64,000 nt of DNA from the NCBI RefSeq assembly GCF_037038585.1, contig NC_092520.1:120201001-120265000 (forward strand), read 5' to 3'. The stretch is from Patagioenas fasciata. Its lineage: Eukaryota > Chordata > Aves > Columbiformes > Columbidae. A program made the position numbers and the translations under genes. The notes beneath the pieces were generated by a model. The model was not told the DNA's origin and ran no database searches. It saw only the letters and a list, made by a program, of their open reading frames with translations. Positions 21,496 through 36,182 of this stretch are shown here, one piece after another; positions within the stretch are counted from its first letter, which is position 1, and each line of letters starts with the position of its first letter.

Positions 21496-24400
21496 ATGTG
21501 TAGATAGTAGGCTGAAATATTATTATTCAAACACTTTCATAGTGCTTTGATATTGTGACCACTAGAACTTATTTCCTACGCCAGATTAGACTCCTGCCGT
21601 GGGACGCAGTGCAGCCCCATATTTGAGAGAGGGGTGCAAAACCTCCCGAGGCCACTGGTTCAAACTGCCCGATCTCAGCAATGGATACAAGGAGCCTGTC
21701 TGAGGTGATTCATTGCTGACCAGAGGCACCGCCATTTCGCCTGCTGTCTGCCACAGCACTCAGACACATCTCCCCTCTTTGGGAACCAGCCCCTTCCAGT
21801 CATGGAGATCCAGGCTCACAGGTGCACACGGCCTCATGTTCCCTGTGTGCAAGTAAAACCTCTCCTTATCTACAGCCATTGGCTGACCTATTTTAGTCAT
21901 CTGCTTTAGGAGGAGATTAACCTGAGCCTAAAAATATCTGCTTCTCTCCCCTGACTATGAGAGGGTGAGAGTGATCAGCTCAGCTATATATATTTACTAT
22001 GCAGAAATACAAATTTAGGAGGGAGGAATCCCAGCTTTGCTGACAGATTTACCTCTGGGATGCTTTCAGCAAAACATCTAGGTGCTAATACAGGCTGGCC
22101 ACGAGGAGGCTTTCAGTGGATATGATGGGGAAAAAACAAAAGGCTCTTCAGGCTTTCCTTCTTCCTGCTCCTCCTTCCTTCACATTTCTTCATGGTAGAC
22201 AACAGGAAGTAACTATTTCCTTTGATGAAGCTTGCTGAGCTGGAACTGCAGCAGTGTTAGATGACAGTTCAGGCTAACTTGGCTCTTTATGTTGGCAAGG
22301 AGGCTAATTTGGTATCCAGCAATGTAGAGGGAGGACCCATCAGAGACTGAGGTGTCATGAAGGAACTGCCAGACTGGAAACTAAGTTTCAGCAATGTCTT
22401 GCAGTCTTTCCCCATCAGCCCCCCCAACCCCAAAAAAAACCCCACACCACCCCAGACAAGTCATTTTGTCATTAATCTACTGCAGTAGCACTGGGAGGCT
22501 CTAATTGAACCTAGGGACCCATAATGACAGAAGCAATAAAATCAGGTAATGAACCACTCTATCTTAGCTCAGAAGAGACTATAATTGCTCTTTGCCTCCT
22601 TTATCCTCACCTGCAAAATGCAGGCAGCAGAGACCTACCAACCTTACACCATCATCATGAGAATGATTTCAGAAATGTTTATAAGCCATGGAAACAACCA
22701 CCTTAGAAAATAACAGTCATTAAAAATCTGGCTTGTAAAACAGTGGAGCAGTATTTACCCATTTGTCCCATTTACAAATAAATCCCATTTACTGGTGGCA
22801 TAAACCTGTGATCCATGGCTGGCAACTGTAAGCCCTTGCTGTGCCGTTTGGGGCATTATGGACCCAGAAATGTTTTTGCAGGTTTGCACCCAAGGGTCAT
22901 TTGAAAGCTTAAGCACATTAAGCACAGTGTCTCTGCATGTTATTTTCTATTGCTGACAACTCAAACTGAAATCACTCTTTTCCTGTAATCAGGCAGTTGC
23001 ACAGCCTCTAAATTGAGGATGAAATCTCCAAAGTGGGAGACACATGCTGATATCTGCATCATCAGCAAAGCAAGCTGGACCTCCACGATGCTCTGCCACC
23101 ATTGTGTCTAGACCTCTTTGAGGCAAGATTAAAAAAAAACCACTGCTGAGTATCTTCACACCAACTCCTTCCCCTGCCTGAACTTTTGTTTCCTTGAGCT
23201 TGAAAGCACCACCAGTAGAGCTTTGTCCCCCTGAAAAGCTTTATGTATATGGGCGACCTTCCGAATAGGAGGCTGCTCCCTGGGCAGGTGGCGGGCAGAC
23301 TTTCAACCGCGGCCGCTCAAGGGTCTCTCTGCAGCTGCTACAAAAGCTGCTACCAGTGCCTCCAGGAAGCATTTCTTACTGGTACAAAAAGGGGTTTCAT
23401 TAAAAGCGATCCTGCCTGTGTGGCAGCTGCTCCAGGCTGGTAGGGAGCGGAGCCCTCAGCTGCTGCACATCGGCAGAGTTTGCAGCCTGGGGCTAGCACT
23501 GGCTGCAAGACAGACGGGGAAGGCAACAGCTTTTTTGGATCATGTGGCAAATGCCCTGTGTGAGCAATTGTTCTTCCCGACTTCCCTTTTTTGCTCTGTT
23601 GTGAACCTACGGGAGGAAGTCTCACTGGCTTCTGAATGGGGATGGCCAGAAGTAGGAAGCAACTGGCCCAGAGCTGGGCAGTGTTTCAGAGGGAAGCACA
23701 ATCATGCACCCAGAGGACTGGACAGCAGCAAACACTGCATTTTTAATGTATTTTTAGAATTATCTCAGTGCAGACAGTAACCATGTGTATGTAACAAAGT
23801 CTTTGAAAAGTTAATTAACGACTGTGACTGCAAGTGCTTCAAGAGAATACTAGCACACTTTCTCCAGCCTGTTTTGGAAATTCCCTGAATGTGTGTCATC
23901 GTAATGGGTGAAGAAAAGCTGACCGATAATTTTAGGGAGCTTTTAGAGAAGACCCTTGTCCCTTTTGTCACACTAAAAGACACCACTCCTGTGGGAAACC
24001 TAACACACAAGTGAAAAATTAGGGTTGTATTCATTTGCAAGTTCTGATGCAAACCAGGGCCACAAAACAGTAGCTGCTGCAGAAACCTACAGCATGCAGT
24101 CCAGACTCAGAACCCTACATTTTAATTTCTAAGTAGATTCCTGTTAAGAAAGCTTCTTAGATCTCTGAAATACTTGAATATTACAGAATTTTCTTTTATG
24201 CACCACACTTGCTAAATCTCCTGCCCTTTTGGAGCTCCAGGCTGTTGCTCCACAATGACTGTGGGACTCAGTGCAAGGATGAAGCTGCTGGCAGCACTAA
24301 GTGCTCAAAATACTGGACTAAAGAGGTGTCCACATTGCTGTAGATGCATATCTGAAATTAGTACAGGCTATGTACACAACTCATACCAGATTCTTTCAAA

Positions 24401-24866
24401 AATTGTAAAGTTGTCTTTATACTGAAGAGCCCTGCTGACTGTTATTAAGATCCTTTGAAAACTGGAACTTCCAGCAGAAATAGTTAAAATAGTACCTAGG
24501 GGAGATAGAAAAGCTCACCACCAACATAAGTAACATCTAACTAATCTACAACAGTGAATGTTTCTTCTGAACAAAGTACAACAGAAGTATGTATTTCTGA
24601 GATAGCAATGTAGAGAAAAATGAACTTCTAACTTACTCTGACAAGCGTACAATATACTTATCTGTATCTGAGCTAGTACTGCAGAAAACCAGGAACCTCT
24701 AAAATATGATTTATCTCATTCTTAGGCAGTTATCAAAAAGAGTTCTAATGAACCATACTACAGAAGTACTTATTTCCTTTCTGTGGTCATAAAGGGAGTC
24801 TAAAAAACTAACTGTGACATATTTGTCTATTTAAAAATTGTCACAGATCCCTCCTGTTCATTCTCC

Positions 24867-24893
24867 AAGGGTTTGCTGTCAATGCAAACCCTT
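24867..24893. repeat. 10-bp inverted repeat with 7-base loop
   Basis: AAGGGTTTGC (24867-24876) and GCAAACCCTT (24884-24893) pair perfectly around TGTCAAT. In intron 5; no function suggested. Confidence 0.9.
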
Positions 24894-26906
24894 TTGATAT
24901 GGGCCAAACCACCTTTCCCATTCTGCAGCAGATCATTTCCACATTCCAGAACAGGTGAGAGCTGCAGCAGATCCGGAGGAGTCTAGGGGAGCCTCATGGA
25001 TCTAGTGAATCCATATGATTTTGTATGTTTCAGTCAGGAGTCTGTGTATTAAGGGCAGCTGAACTAAATTATTTAATTTTTTAAACAACACAGCCCCATG
25101 ACTAGTCATGTGGCCATGATTTCAAGGAAACTAGAGGCAAATAACAGCAATACAGACACATGGTCTCTACCTCCTCCACTCATTCTAAGGGTTTTATGGA
25201 AAATGAGTTCAGGCTAGATGCCTATGCTTTACTGTAATAGCTGGTCCAAGCTAGCTGTCTAGACTGCTTGTCTGATGCTGCCACAAGCATCTCTTTCAGA
25301 CCTAGCTTCTAAACAGCTAAAAATTAGGGCAAAAGAATTCCAATCAAGTGGTGGTTGGTAACTGGTGCAAACATGGGGCAGAAGGAGTGAACAGAGAAAT
25401 ATATCAAATGCCTTAGAAACATTGCATTTTAGTATTCACCTAGCTTCACATCATTTTAGTCATTCAGATACTCATTGCAATAGAGATGTCTAAGCAAGCA
25501 CTGATAAACCTCAGGAAAACGTAAGAGAAGGCATTATATGAGTGAGCAGCACACCTCCCTTGGCTTCAAGGAAAGCTTCTATACACTGCATAAAGGGCAA
25601 ACCTATAATCTCTATATTAACTGGCTTTTGCTTAAACTGCAAAATCACAACTCAGTCTTGAACTCGGCCACTCAGCATTTCACCAAGAATCTCCCCAGCT
25701 CTCTCCCATGTGCCCTTTCCTCAAGAAGGCACTAACACTTTCCATTAGAGTCAACAAGCTGTGCTGCCTGTCTCTGCTGTCAGGAATCAACTCAGGAGCC
25801 TCTTCTGGCCAGCTGATAGGGACAAATAACAGAAAAACTCTGCCTCTACACGTGAGACCACAATCTCAGCTCTCCTTGGGAGCAACCCAGGAAAACCTAC
25901 CAAAGAGCCATTCCCCCTTTTCAAAGTTTCCTAAAATTAACATGTTGTTATATATTTATTCATTCATTTAATTATATTTTTTTTACAAGACTTTTATGCA
26001 CAGGTTTTGAGAGGCTGAATACATTCTTTATCACATTTTACTAAAGCAGAATTAGAGCCTGTTTGGAGTGACTCTATTTTGAAGTTTGCCCTCCCCACCT
26101 GCAGTTCTCCTGCAGCTTCACAGGTGCTAACTGGGGGAAGAATGTAATCAAGAAACCCTCTGTAGGTGTCTTCACCTCAGTCCTATCTCAGTTAATTCTC
26201 AGCATTATAGAGAAACTTCACCATCAGGAGAATTTTCTTAAAATTTGTTTTTAGAGAAATTTCTAAACAGCTGTAGACGCATGGATAGCTGGTGAACAGT
26301 TAGTGCCTTAATGTTAGGTGTTTCAATAAAATCTTGGGACACTGGTGAAGTTATTGGTCTTCTCATTCTTCTGGGTTCACCAGCCTTTTTAGAGGAATAT
26401 GATTTGGGCCCATCTCCTACTACAGAAATACCCTGTGCACTTTCCTTTATTGAAGACTACAGCAGACACCATGACTCAGTTCAAGCTGTTAAAAAGCAAG
26501 ATGTACATAACTGTGTTGACTACTTTCTTCACACACTACAAATTCTACCTAGAGCTGTTTTCTCACAAACAGTCAGAAAATTCCCTTTTTGATCTACAGC
26601 AATCAATCATTTCCATCTATGTGGCCAAATGAAATTCATCAGGAATAAACGCCATGCCTGTTTTTCCCCTGCTCATGAGCTAGGGGATCTCATTATTTTC
26701 AGAATATTCATTAGACTCTACTTACTCTAAAAATAGTAGGGGTTTTTTGCAGCTGAGTGACTAGTGGGCAGCAGATTTATGCATTTATCTGTTTCGCAAT
26801 GCAAGATCTGATAACTACATGTACTCAGACACTGTGCCTTCAAGAGACAGTTGCCATAAATAGACTCCACCTTACAGCATTCGACATTGTCAAAGCACTG
26901 GCTAAC

Positions 26907-27022
26907 ATTCACTAATAGCAATTAACTAATTCATCTTCAGGGCAACCCCGTGAGCTAGGTAAAACTGATATAATTAACGCATGAGTAAAATAAGATTTAG
27001 GAGTTAAGTCAGTTGCCCGGGC
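26907..27022 (-). mobile_element. Second ancient MIR-like CORE-SINE, opposite orientation
   Basis: On the minus strand, GGGCAACTGACTTAACTCCT is followed by a TTTTACTCAT-type segment, TACCTAGCTCACGGGGTTGC and CCTGAAGATGAATTAGTTAA, which parallels the core and 3' half of MIR (GGGCAAGTTACTTAACC ... CTACCTCATAGGGTTG). The tRNA head is missing. It abuts the plus-strand copy head to head. Confidence 0.7.
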
Positions 27023-27032
27023 AGAGGCCTTC

Positions 27033-27230
27033 ATGGTCTAGTGGATTAGACATCTGTCTCTCCAACCAAAGAAGTTGAGTCTAATCCTTTTTCTGACATT
27101 GATTTGCTGTGTGACCTTACGGAAAGTCAATTAACTTCTCTGCCTCAGCTGCCCTAGAGATAATGACGCTTACCTACCCAGTGACACATGGGTGTTTGGA
27201 AACTGTACTAAACAATACTTTTAACGTACT
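27033..27230 (+). mobile_element. Ancient MIR-like CORE-SINE
   Basis: A tRNA-like head with an A-box match TGGTCTAGTGG (27033-27043) and a decayed B-box (about 27073-27087, GTTGAGTCTAATCC) is followed by the CORE-SINE block GCTGTGTGACCTTACGGAAA, GTCAATTAACTTCTCTGCCT and CAG, then GATAATGACGCTTACCTACC. The order and spacing match the MIR family that spread before mammals and birds separated. It is not a tRNA gene: there is no acceptor stem or anticodon arm. Confidence 0.8.
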
Positions 27231-27849
27231 CTTAAGGCCTATCAGTGGAAGAGGTGAAACATTAAAGCTTCCTAGCTTTAATGTCCTTGCTGTCTTATCT
27301 AATTCCTCCTCCCTACACCAGAAATAGCATGGGGGTTAGGAGGAATTTCTTAGGCTAAGACGCTGCTAGCAAAACTGTGGCTGGCATCAGGAAATTTCAT
27401 CAGATCCTGTTCAACCAGCAAATTTGTTTAGAGTACAGGTCAGCACTAGATTTGCAATGGAAAGTTTATTTTAAACTCAGCCATGGAAGAAACCAGCATC
27501 CTTCCCATGCTACTGTGAGGTAATGAACAGACTGCCACAGCCATTCCCACTGAGCACCTCTGGTTCAAAGGGAGTGGACCCCATTTGCAGAGACCCAAGA
27601 GCCTGCGTTCATGAAGTGTCTCCAGTTCTCTTCTGTGGGATGGTTTCTACAGGTGGCCTTACTGCTAGCAGGGATACAAGCCTGGAGGGACAGTGCCGAT
27701 GTACTCACACCTCCTGGAGCAGACCCGACCGATCTTGTCATCTCTGAGCACTGGAGTGTTGTACTTAAGAGCAGGACGACTAAAACTGCTCTGTCCAGTT
27801 CATTAGAAGCAGTACTGGAACTTCTGGCCTCTAGCCAGCATAACTTTTC

Positions 27850-28257
27850 ATGACAGGCCACAAGGCATGAGGAAAGGCTGAGAGAGTTGGGGTTGTTCCA
27901 CCTGGAGAAGGCTCCAGGGAGACCTTATTGCAGCCTTTCAGTATCTAAAAGGGGCCTATAAAAAAGATGAGGACAGACTTGTTGCGACAGGACAAGGGGT
28001 AACAGTTTTAAACTAAAGGAGGGGAGATTCAGGCCAGACATGAGGAAGAAATTCTTTACAATGAGGGTGATGAAACACTGGCTCAGGTTTCCCAGAGAGG
28101 TGGTAGATGCCCCATCCCTGGAGACATTCCAGGCCAGGCTGGACGGGGCTCTGAGCAACCTGATCTAGTTGAAGATGTCCCTGCTCATTGCAGGGGGTTG
28201 GACTGGATGACCTTTGAAGGTCCCTTCCAACGCGAACTATTTTATGATTCTATCATT
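27850..28257 (+). mobile_element. CR1 LINE 3' fragment
   Basis: It reads from GAGGAAAGGCTGAGAGAGTT through TTGCAGGGGGTTGGACTGGA to the end ATTTTATGATTCTATCATTT, a slightly decayed octamer tail. Antisense to GABRA5, and in the same intron as the inverted copy at 21080-21495. Confidence 0.92.
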
Positions 28258-30957
28258 TAGAAGTATTACTTCTGTAGTTGGCACTCTAACTCCTCAGAAG
28301 GTATCTAGGCTGGTGGTGTGTGCATGTAACTTAACATCCCTTTTCCCATGTCCAAACTTGCTTTCAATTATTTCTACAATATATTCTGTTGCTACATATA
28401 ATGCTGCTTAGTCCCATAAAATCTGCCACAATTCTAATATAGCAAGAAACCAGTCAAACAGGACACAAGGAATCAACATTTACTTCTGCTGCTGTGAGAA
28501 AGATTAACATTCCTTCTCTTTAATACTGAAGGAAATTCAGAGCTTTTTCTCTTTTGGTTGCTGTATTATAGCAAGTGCAGTGAACGTTTATGCAGCCAGA
28601 GAAATAATGACCTGGTCCTGCCTCTGATGTGGCACCGACCACTTCTTGGCATCCCTTCTGCTGCCGATCCGCCTGTGCACCAGGTGCTTTGTGTTGCTGC
28701 CCTGCTCTTTCCACACTCTGACCAGTTAGCACTTGTCTCTTCACCCTTCCAGCTCTATTGATAAAGTGTTTAACATTTACTTTGATGGTATTGCTTAAGG
28801 CTTTTCAAAGTCCTTCTTGGAAAGAAGACCAAATAAAAAGAAACCCTTTGGGGAAAGACAGGGAGAAAAGCTAAGGCAGAAAGGGCATGTGCTTTTGTAT
28901 AATATACCTCTGTAGGCTTTGTCTTGCTGCAGCATGAAGATGACTTAATGCAAGCCTGTATTGCTGTAAATGAGGAATAAATATTGTATTTTCCTAAAAT
29001 ATATCTGGGGTAATTCAATAAACCCTGACTTATTGCCTGCTACTTGTGCAAACATCTGCATATTAAATCACAATAAATTACTAAAAAGATATCAGATTAG
29101 TAATACAGATATTCTCAAGGCTGAAAGATTGTCTATAACTTGTATCTATAGATTTGCTTACTGCAGAGGCTACTGGCGTGGACTAGCACAGGCCAAATGG
29201 CTCCATGTCTGTATACTATGGAGGAACTTAAAGGTGATTTGTATTAGCTTATTAAGCATACTCTAGGACTGTATACCGAGTGTGGCAAGGAGCACAGACT
29301 AAAACCATATTCAGCCCTCACATGCCTAAAATATGACTTTTCAGTGTTGTTTTTTCCCTGCATTCAGGCAGACTGTTGGGTTTTTTCAATGCTATTCAAG
29401 ACTGTACTCCATCTAAGCATTGGTAGCTTACCTAGTAATGTTATCTCCTGCACTTGCATGTTTGGGTTTTGGGTTTTTTTGTCTTACTGTATGGAGAGTT
29501 AGAACCTGTACCTTATTGCACCTTGTCTACTAATGCATTGAAGCATCTATATAAGGTTGAGCTTCAGATCTCTGATGCATCAGGCTGCTTGTTTAAGTAT
29601 GTATCTTTTAGTTTTATACTGCATATTTTGCAAGATTTCATAAAGCTACCCAACATCCCAGTTCTGTAGTCTGCACTAGAGTTCAAGAGCTGTGATTTAC
29701 ACTTGATCTATCAATACAATAAAGAATACATAATACCAGGAAGGACAACTTATTTTTCCTTTCAGTCTTCTTTCTAGTAGCTTTTGTTTAAGCATAAATA
29801 CAAATAACAACACTTTACTGTGAGACATTTTCCCATTTTCAAGTTTGGAATGAAACGGATGATTTGCATACAATTTTTTAAGTTGAGTGTCAAGGTATAC
29901 GTACGTTCAGATTTATATTGGCTTTGCTGTAGATTATGTTGTTGAAGTAAATAGATAGACTTGAACCTCCAGTGACTTTGTAAAATACTGGTGGCTATTC
30001 AGATGAAACTGGGTGTATTTGGATTGGAAAAGGGAAGGGAAATAATCTTAAGTTTGCTTCTTAGTATGATCACTAGAAGACAATGCATAGCCAGTATTAA
30101 ACCAGGGCAGATACAGATGATAAAGGCAAAGCTTAATCTTGCTAGGATTAGTGCCTCTAAATTGATATGACTGAAAAAAACCTTGAAAAATGCTGAAGTT
30201 AGTGACTTCAGGGACTAGAAGAATGCCTTGCCTGGTAATTTTCAAAAGTCTTTAGAGACACTGATTGCACCTGGAACCACTGATTTGATTACCAAAATAA
30301 AAAATGTCTACTGTAGTAGCCTCATCTGTACTTTAATTAAGAGCTTTGTATTTAAATATAACCACCTGATCCCCTGAGGTTATTTCTGAAGTAAGCTTCT
30401 GGCAAGGTAGCAGTGTGGTGGATTAGAGGCTTGGAAGTGAGGAAAAATCATCGTTCAGCATACAGTTTAGAATAATGTGTGCACATATACAAATACATGT
30501 GCATGCAACATCATGTAACAAGATACGAGACTGGATTTATTAAAGCCAAATGGAAAGATATTTTGTCTTTTAATATTCTAGATCTCTTTTAATATCTACA
30601 ATGTAGATATTGCACTACAGCCTGATTCACATAAATGCCACAACAGCACATCAACCTGATATTGTCCAGCAAAAGCTCCATTATTCTACAAATGGAAAAC
30701 CAAGTTATCAGCTTAGCTGCCTGCATGTACTGCTGCATCTAACAGCAGCTGTTATGCTTGATGTGGATATATAAGACACATTATCCATCAGCTCACCATT
30801 TATCAGTGAGTGTGCAAGCATGAGCTGAAAAGCAGTGGTGCCAGTTAAAGCACATCCATGGAAAATAAGGAGCAAGGCAGCAGCAGGGGTGGCAGACTGG
30901 GGGTGCTAATGAGTAACGTTAAAAGGGGAGGCAGGGTGGAGGAAAGTGAACAATTCA

Positions 30958-31221
<264 letters not shown>

Positions 31222-31547
31222 TCACTCCTGCTGAAATCACAGCAACCACCTGTTAAAATGAATGTGAGATAAGCCAGGTGGACCACTGTGTGTGCCTGTC
31301 GTAGGCTTTATCTAGTAACACTGAGAACCATGAACTCGTTTTATTTATGGAAGCTGTTTCAGTAAGATCATTTGTTCTTATTAGTATGTGCAGGAACTCC
31401 TGTGATGGAGCTTCTGCCATGCACCTTACTTTTGTGTGCTTTCTGTAGATACTGCAACTGGACTAGGAATTTGACTCCTGAGTATAGCACAGTTACAGAC
31501 ATAAAGAAGCACTGACTTATATGTATAGATGTAACTATTTAAATGCA

Positions 31548-31690
31548 CTAAAAAAAATTTTATAAATAAATAAAAAAATATAAAGCAAATATTTAAATTT
31601 ATATAAAGTCATATAAAGTCAGTTACATATCTATATATCTATATCTATATCTATATATTATCTACCTATATACATATCTGCATCTGTGTA
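31548..31690. repeat. AT-rich simple repeat with CTATAT units
   Basis: A/T-only stretch, then a direct repeat of TATAAAGTCA (about 31600-31620), then TATCTATATCTATATCTATA units. In intron 4, about 430 bases from the Cys-loop exon. Confidence 0.85.
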
Positions 31691-34600
31691 CACATGTATG
31701 ACTTTATACAGCTCTAGAGTTGGTTTTCATAGAAATCACATGGTATTGGGGCAGTCCAATTGTGAATTACCTGAGCACTTTGTCTGGAAAACACATCAAG
31801 GTCATTTTCCCTAGCGTATATCCTGGGGAAACAATTCTGTCCTGGACAGCCCTGCCACTATATGGAAATTCTTGAGCTATAGTGAATAGGGAATAGGTAC
31901 AGAAGGAAAAACTCTTAAAAAAAATAGACATATCCTATGGATGTTCTATATGACTGACAGATCAAGCTGAACACAAAGAGAAGCCTAAGGTAAATTTCTG
32001 AGCAGTGCAATATCAGTTATATCGACATCAAATATATCAAGAGAGCCAAAGCTTACTTTTCTAGGTGCAGGCAGCACATAGCACAGTGAGAACCTGGTTT
32101 TGATTAGGCCACTTTGATATTTGCATAATACAGATTGTTTGCTCAGGACAGTAAGGACGCAAATCTCATTTTACATTATGAATACCCTTATGGCTTTCTC
32201 ATTTTATGCTGCTCTTCTGCCTCAGAGGCAACAGACCAGAGATATTCAAAGCCTCACAGACTGCCCAGTCCTCGGGTGATGCAGGGCTCTGCTGGAGGGC
32301 AGCCTGGTTCCTCACCAAACTGCTGCCTGGGGGGCAAAAATCTGCCAAGAAATCCACAACACCCTACTACCAGAATGCAAAAGTACCCATTCCTATCACA
32401 ACAGCCAGACATAGCCATGCTTCGCAGCTATATATATTCACCACTTCATATTAGGACACCAAAATGAGTGTTCTTGCTACAAGAACTTCTATCCAAAGGG
32501 ATCGTAAAGGATAACAATCTGTCCATGTACAGATGGCACAGCATTCAGCCAGTCCAATTCAATACAACACAATGATGCCTTGCTGGGGCACTCCAGCTAC
32601 ATGGACAACAAATTGGGGGAAACAGCTCCACTCCCTGCCAACGCACAGAAATTCTGGAGCTTTACCAATAGCTGGAAATGGCAAAACAAGCACAGAGAAA
32701 TGCAATAGTATCGTTGGCTAGAGCTTGTATCATGAGGATGGGATAGCAAACAGGGAGAGAAGGCGGCAAACTGCAAACAGTAATAGAAAATGTAAAGATA
32801 ATATAACATATAAAACAAAAGAAAAAAAATCCAGTTCAGAACGGAGATAATGTGTCATTTGGTAAGAACAGACAGGAAGTCTACAACATAGAAAATAAAT
32901 TACTGAGGCCTGAGATACCTGCCCTGAAGCAAAACTGTTCTTGGACTTCATTTTTGTAAAATAAAAATCACTAAAATACAGAGTTGTCTGTTGTGGAGAC
33001 TGCCCTTGGACACCAAAGCCACAGTCACTGAAAGTGCTACATAGATGAATTTAACAAGTTGGTTCCAGTAGCATCCCATCTAGAACTTGCATTCTTCTCA
33101 TAAAGATCACTCTAATGGTACTTTAAAGCAAGGCTGCCATCCTTGCCGGGCATCATTATATTTTATGTACTAAGTATTACAAATTTAATTTTCTTGATCA
33201 ATGCAGAAACCTTGCTCCATGTGCTATAAGAAAGCTGGCATGTTTTACTGCACTCCATCTTGTGCCTCTTTGCCTATCAACAGTTCAGGTATGTTGTTTC
33301 CAAGGCTGTAGCTTAACAACTTTTTAATACACATAATCATCATCTGCAAACCTCCAAAGAAAGGATCTCTATATCCATATTACCAAGAGAACAGCTGTGG
33401 AAGCAGCATGCTTCTTTCCTTTTCCCATGCCTCCACCCTAGGGCCATTCCTAGTCTGGCCGTCTTCAACAAATGAAGTGGCTATACCTATTTGTTACATG
33501 CTGTTCTTAAAGTATGTAGCTGAGCCTCTTATGTAAATTTAAAATGCTCAGTGAACATTCTCCTAGCTACCTCTTAAAAATGTGCATTACCTGAGGCTTT
33601 GTGAAGCGTCTTGTAATGGGCAACGCAACAGAAAACTTGGCTGGGGTTTCTGATACCTGATTTCTGTCACCACTCTGAATTTCTGCAGAGCACTCTGTGC
33701 CCAACAGTAGCTGTTTTTCATTACTGCATGAGAAGCTGTAAAACAGAGTCACTAAATTGACTCCTGGTTCAAAGAGACTGGACTTTCTACTGCATACAGG
33801 AAAAAAAGCAGCACAGCAGCCATGTCTTACACCCTGGGGGCTGGAAGTACAGGTCACTGTACACAGATTTGCTCCTAGGTGCACAGTACAAAGTATATAT
33901 TCAGATCATATCTCCAGGAGTCACAAAGAAATAGATATCTGGGTCTGCTCCTTCAAATATCACCTGGGATGGTATTTGCACATTTTGGCTTTCAACATCG
34001 TGTTAAAGCTTAGGTACCCTTTGCATATGCTAGTTTACACAGGTGATTATAACAAAATTATTCCCACTTTGCATTTACTGAAAGAACAGAGGCGTTGGCA
34101 TGTGTTTATTAAACAGCCTTTGCCTAATCCTTTTAATATAATCACTCCAGAATTATCTTTCTGTGCTCATTGCAGCACAGTTATCTGAGCTAGAGGCAGT
34201 CTCCAAACCAGGATTTTTCTGTCACAGCACAAGCACTACTCGAATTGCAGTTCTTTCCAACGGAAGCATTTAAAAGCTTCCCTCCTCCACCATCATTCTG
34301 TCTTAATAAAAGCCCTATGGGATTAGTTTCACTTAAACAGAGTTCTTGACAAGATTATAAGTGGCTGTTAAAGGTCCTTTATAATGGGAGGATCAACCTC
34401 TGATTTTATTGAAGTTAATGGTAATGGTAAAATTCTCCCTGGCTTCCATGGGGCCGGTATTCATACAAAATACGTAACAAACCCTGGTTACAGCTGCTGA
34501 TTTATTATTATCAACAAAATTTTACTTTCATAATGCTCCAAATAGTTACACTGCTATCCAAATGTCAATCAACCAACAAAATGCTACAGCATACCTCGAC

Positions 34601-36182
34601 TACTGAAAAAAAAGTTAGGTCTACAAATTATTTCACTTATCATTTGTAATTATCCATGAAAGTTTCATTAAAGCTTCATTATGTATAGCCTTTAAGAACA
34701 TAAAGTGATTACTGATGTTCTGTTTCAACAAAATGCAGACACATAAGTGAAAACCCATCTAAGAAAAGCACAATCATTCAAGTAGCAAGTCATCTTTGTT
34801 CCAGAAAGTCACCTTCAACCATTTCCACTGGAGAATTAAGTAAGGTGATGCTTTCAAGAGACTGTTGCTTTTTAACAGCCAGGGGGAGAAGGTGTTTAAG
34901 TTGAGGACGTGGTGAGGAAAAAATGCAGATGTTTGGGAGACAGACATCTGCAGCAAGGGTGCTTTAAGGAGAGCAGAGGGCACTCTGTCCCGTAAGAGCC
35001 TGTTTTAGGGTGCTGCAGGGACCTCGCTGCTGTTCCCATGATTTCCCTCAGTGCAAAGAGCATCTGTTCCTACTCGTGGGGAAAAGAGCTAAAGCAAAGC
35101 TATCATCCCTCTGCTACCCTGGACGTGCAGAAAACACTGGCTGACAGGGAGAAGGTGAGGGCAGTCACTTGCCCAGGGAGCTGACAGAAACCTGCAGAAA
35201 CTTGCTTTTTCTTGTCAGCTGTTAGCTTTAGCATGCAAACAAATTAAAACAGAGAGCTTTAGAAGGAGAGAGGAGCAGGAAGGCAGAGTCACCAGTGGCT
35301 TTTGGGAGAAGTTAACTCAAGAGAAGTGTTGAGTAAGAAGAGTTACTGATGAAAGGGACAGAAGGAAAGTTCTGTTGGTTCTGGGGTACTGGGGCCAGAG
35401 AGATATGAAGCTCTTCTGCCCGTTTGGCCTAATCCCCAAACGAGCTCTATCTTCTTAGTTGTTTATTTCCGTGCACTGCCCTTGCCTCTGATTGTAGGGA
35501 ACATTTTAATTCCGTGCTTTGGCCCTCCCTGTGCTGGCAACCAGCACCCACTGTGGGGCTCAGGCCCAAGAGGGCACTGAAGAGCCAAAGTGCCCTTCCC
35601 AGCACATGGCCTGCCGTCACCATTTTCCTTTAAAAAAAAGGCAAAATGTTTGCTTGAAACTCATCTCAAACTTATCTCAGTATTTCCCCAACATGCCAAA
35701 GAAGAATTAAGCGGACCCAGCCTGTACTTCACCCAGAGACGCTGCATGGCTCCCTGCAAAGGGACACTTCAGGTCCGGGTTAGACCCTTCTCAGAAGCCA
35801 ACTCCAGAAGGAGCTTCCCTTGGCACCTGCTCCATCAGGACTTCAGCAGAACAATCTGAGCCCTTGTGGCTTCTCCAGTACACACTCTCGCACACTCATG
35901 CAGATAAGAGTAACATAGAGTTGCTGGTTTGGATTGGTTTGGTTTTGGTTGTGTTTTTTTTTTGAAACTGTGAACACATAATTAGGTTTGTGAAATTACT
36001 TATTTAGCCCTGAGTCAGGGTGCAACTACTCATCCCATTCTACCACCGTGATGTCTTGGGAGCACTTCTATAACCAAACTGTTATTCCTTTCAAAGAGTT
36101 TTAAAGCAAGACTTGTTTCAAGCCCCAGCACAGCAAGCATGTAGCCCAGGGAACCGATGTGTCCTTGTGTTCCTTAAGTATA

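Noticed and set aside
27033..27110. Possible tRNA gene (A-box and B-box-like motifs)
   Set aside because: There is no acceptor stem or proper anticodon arm, and the CORE-SINE block follows directly. It is a SINE head.
34380..34470. Stretch resembling an ancient amniote repeat (GAAGTTAATGG ... CCATGGGGCC)
   Set aside because: The resemblance is short and from memory only; similar wording occurs near 2440-2580 and 60845, but without an alignment I cannot call a family.
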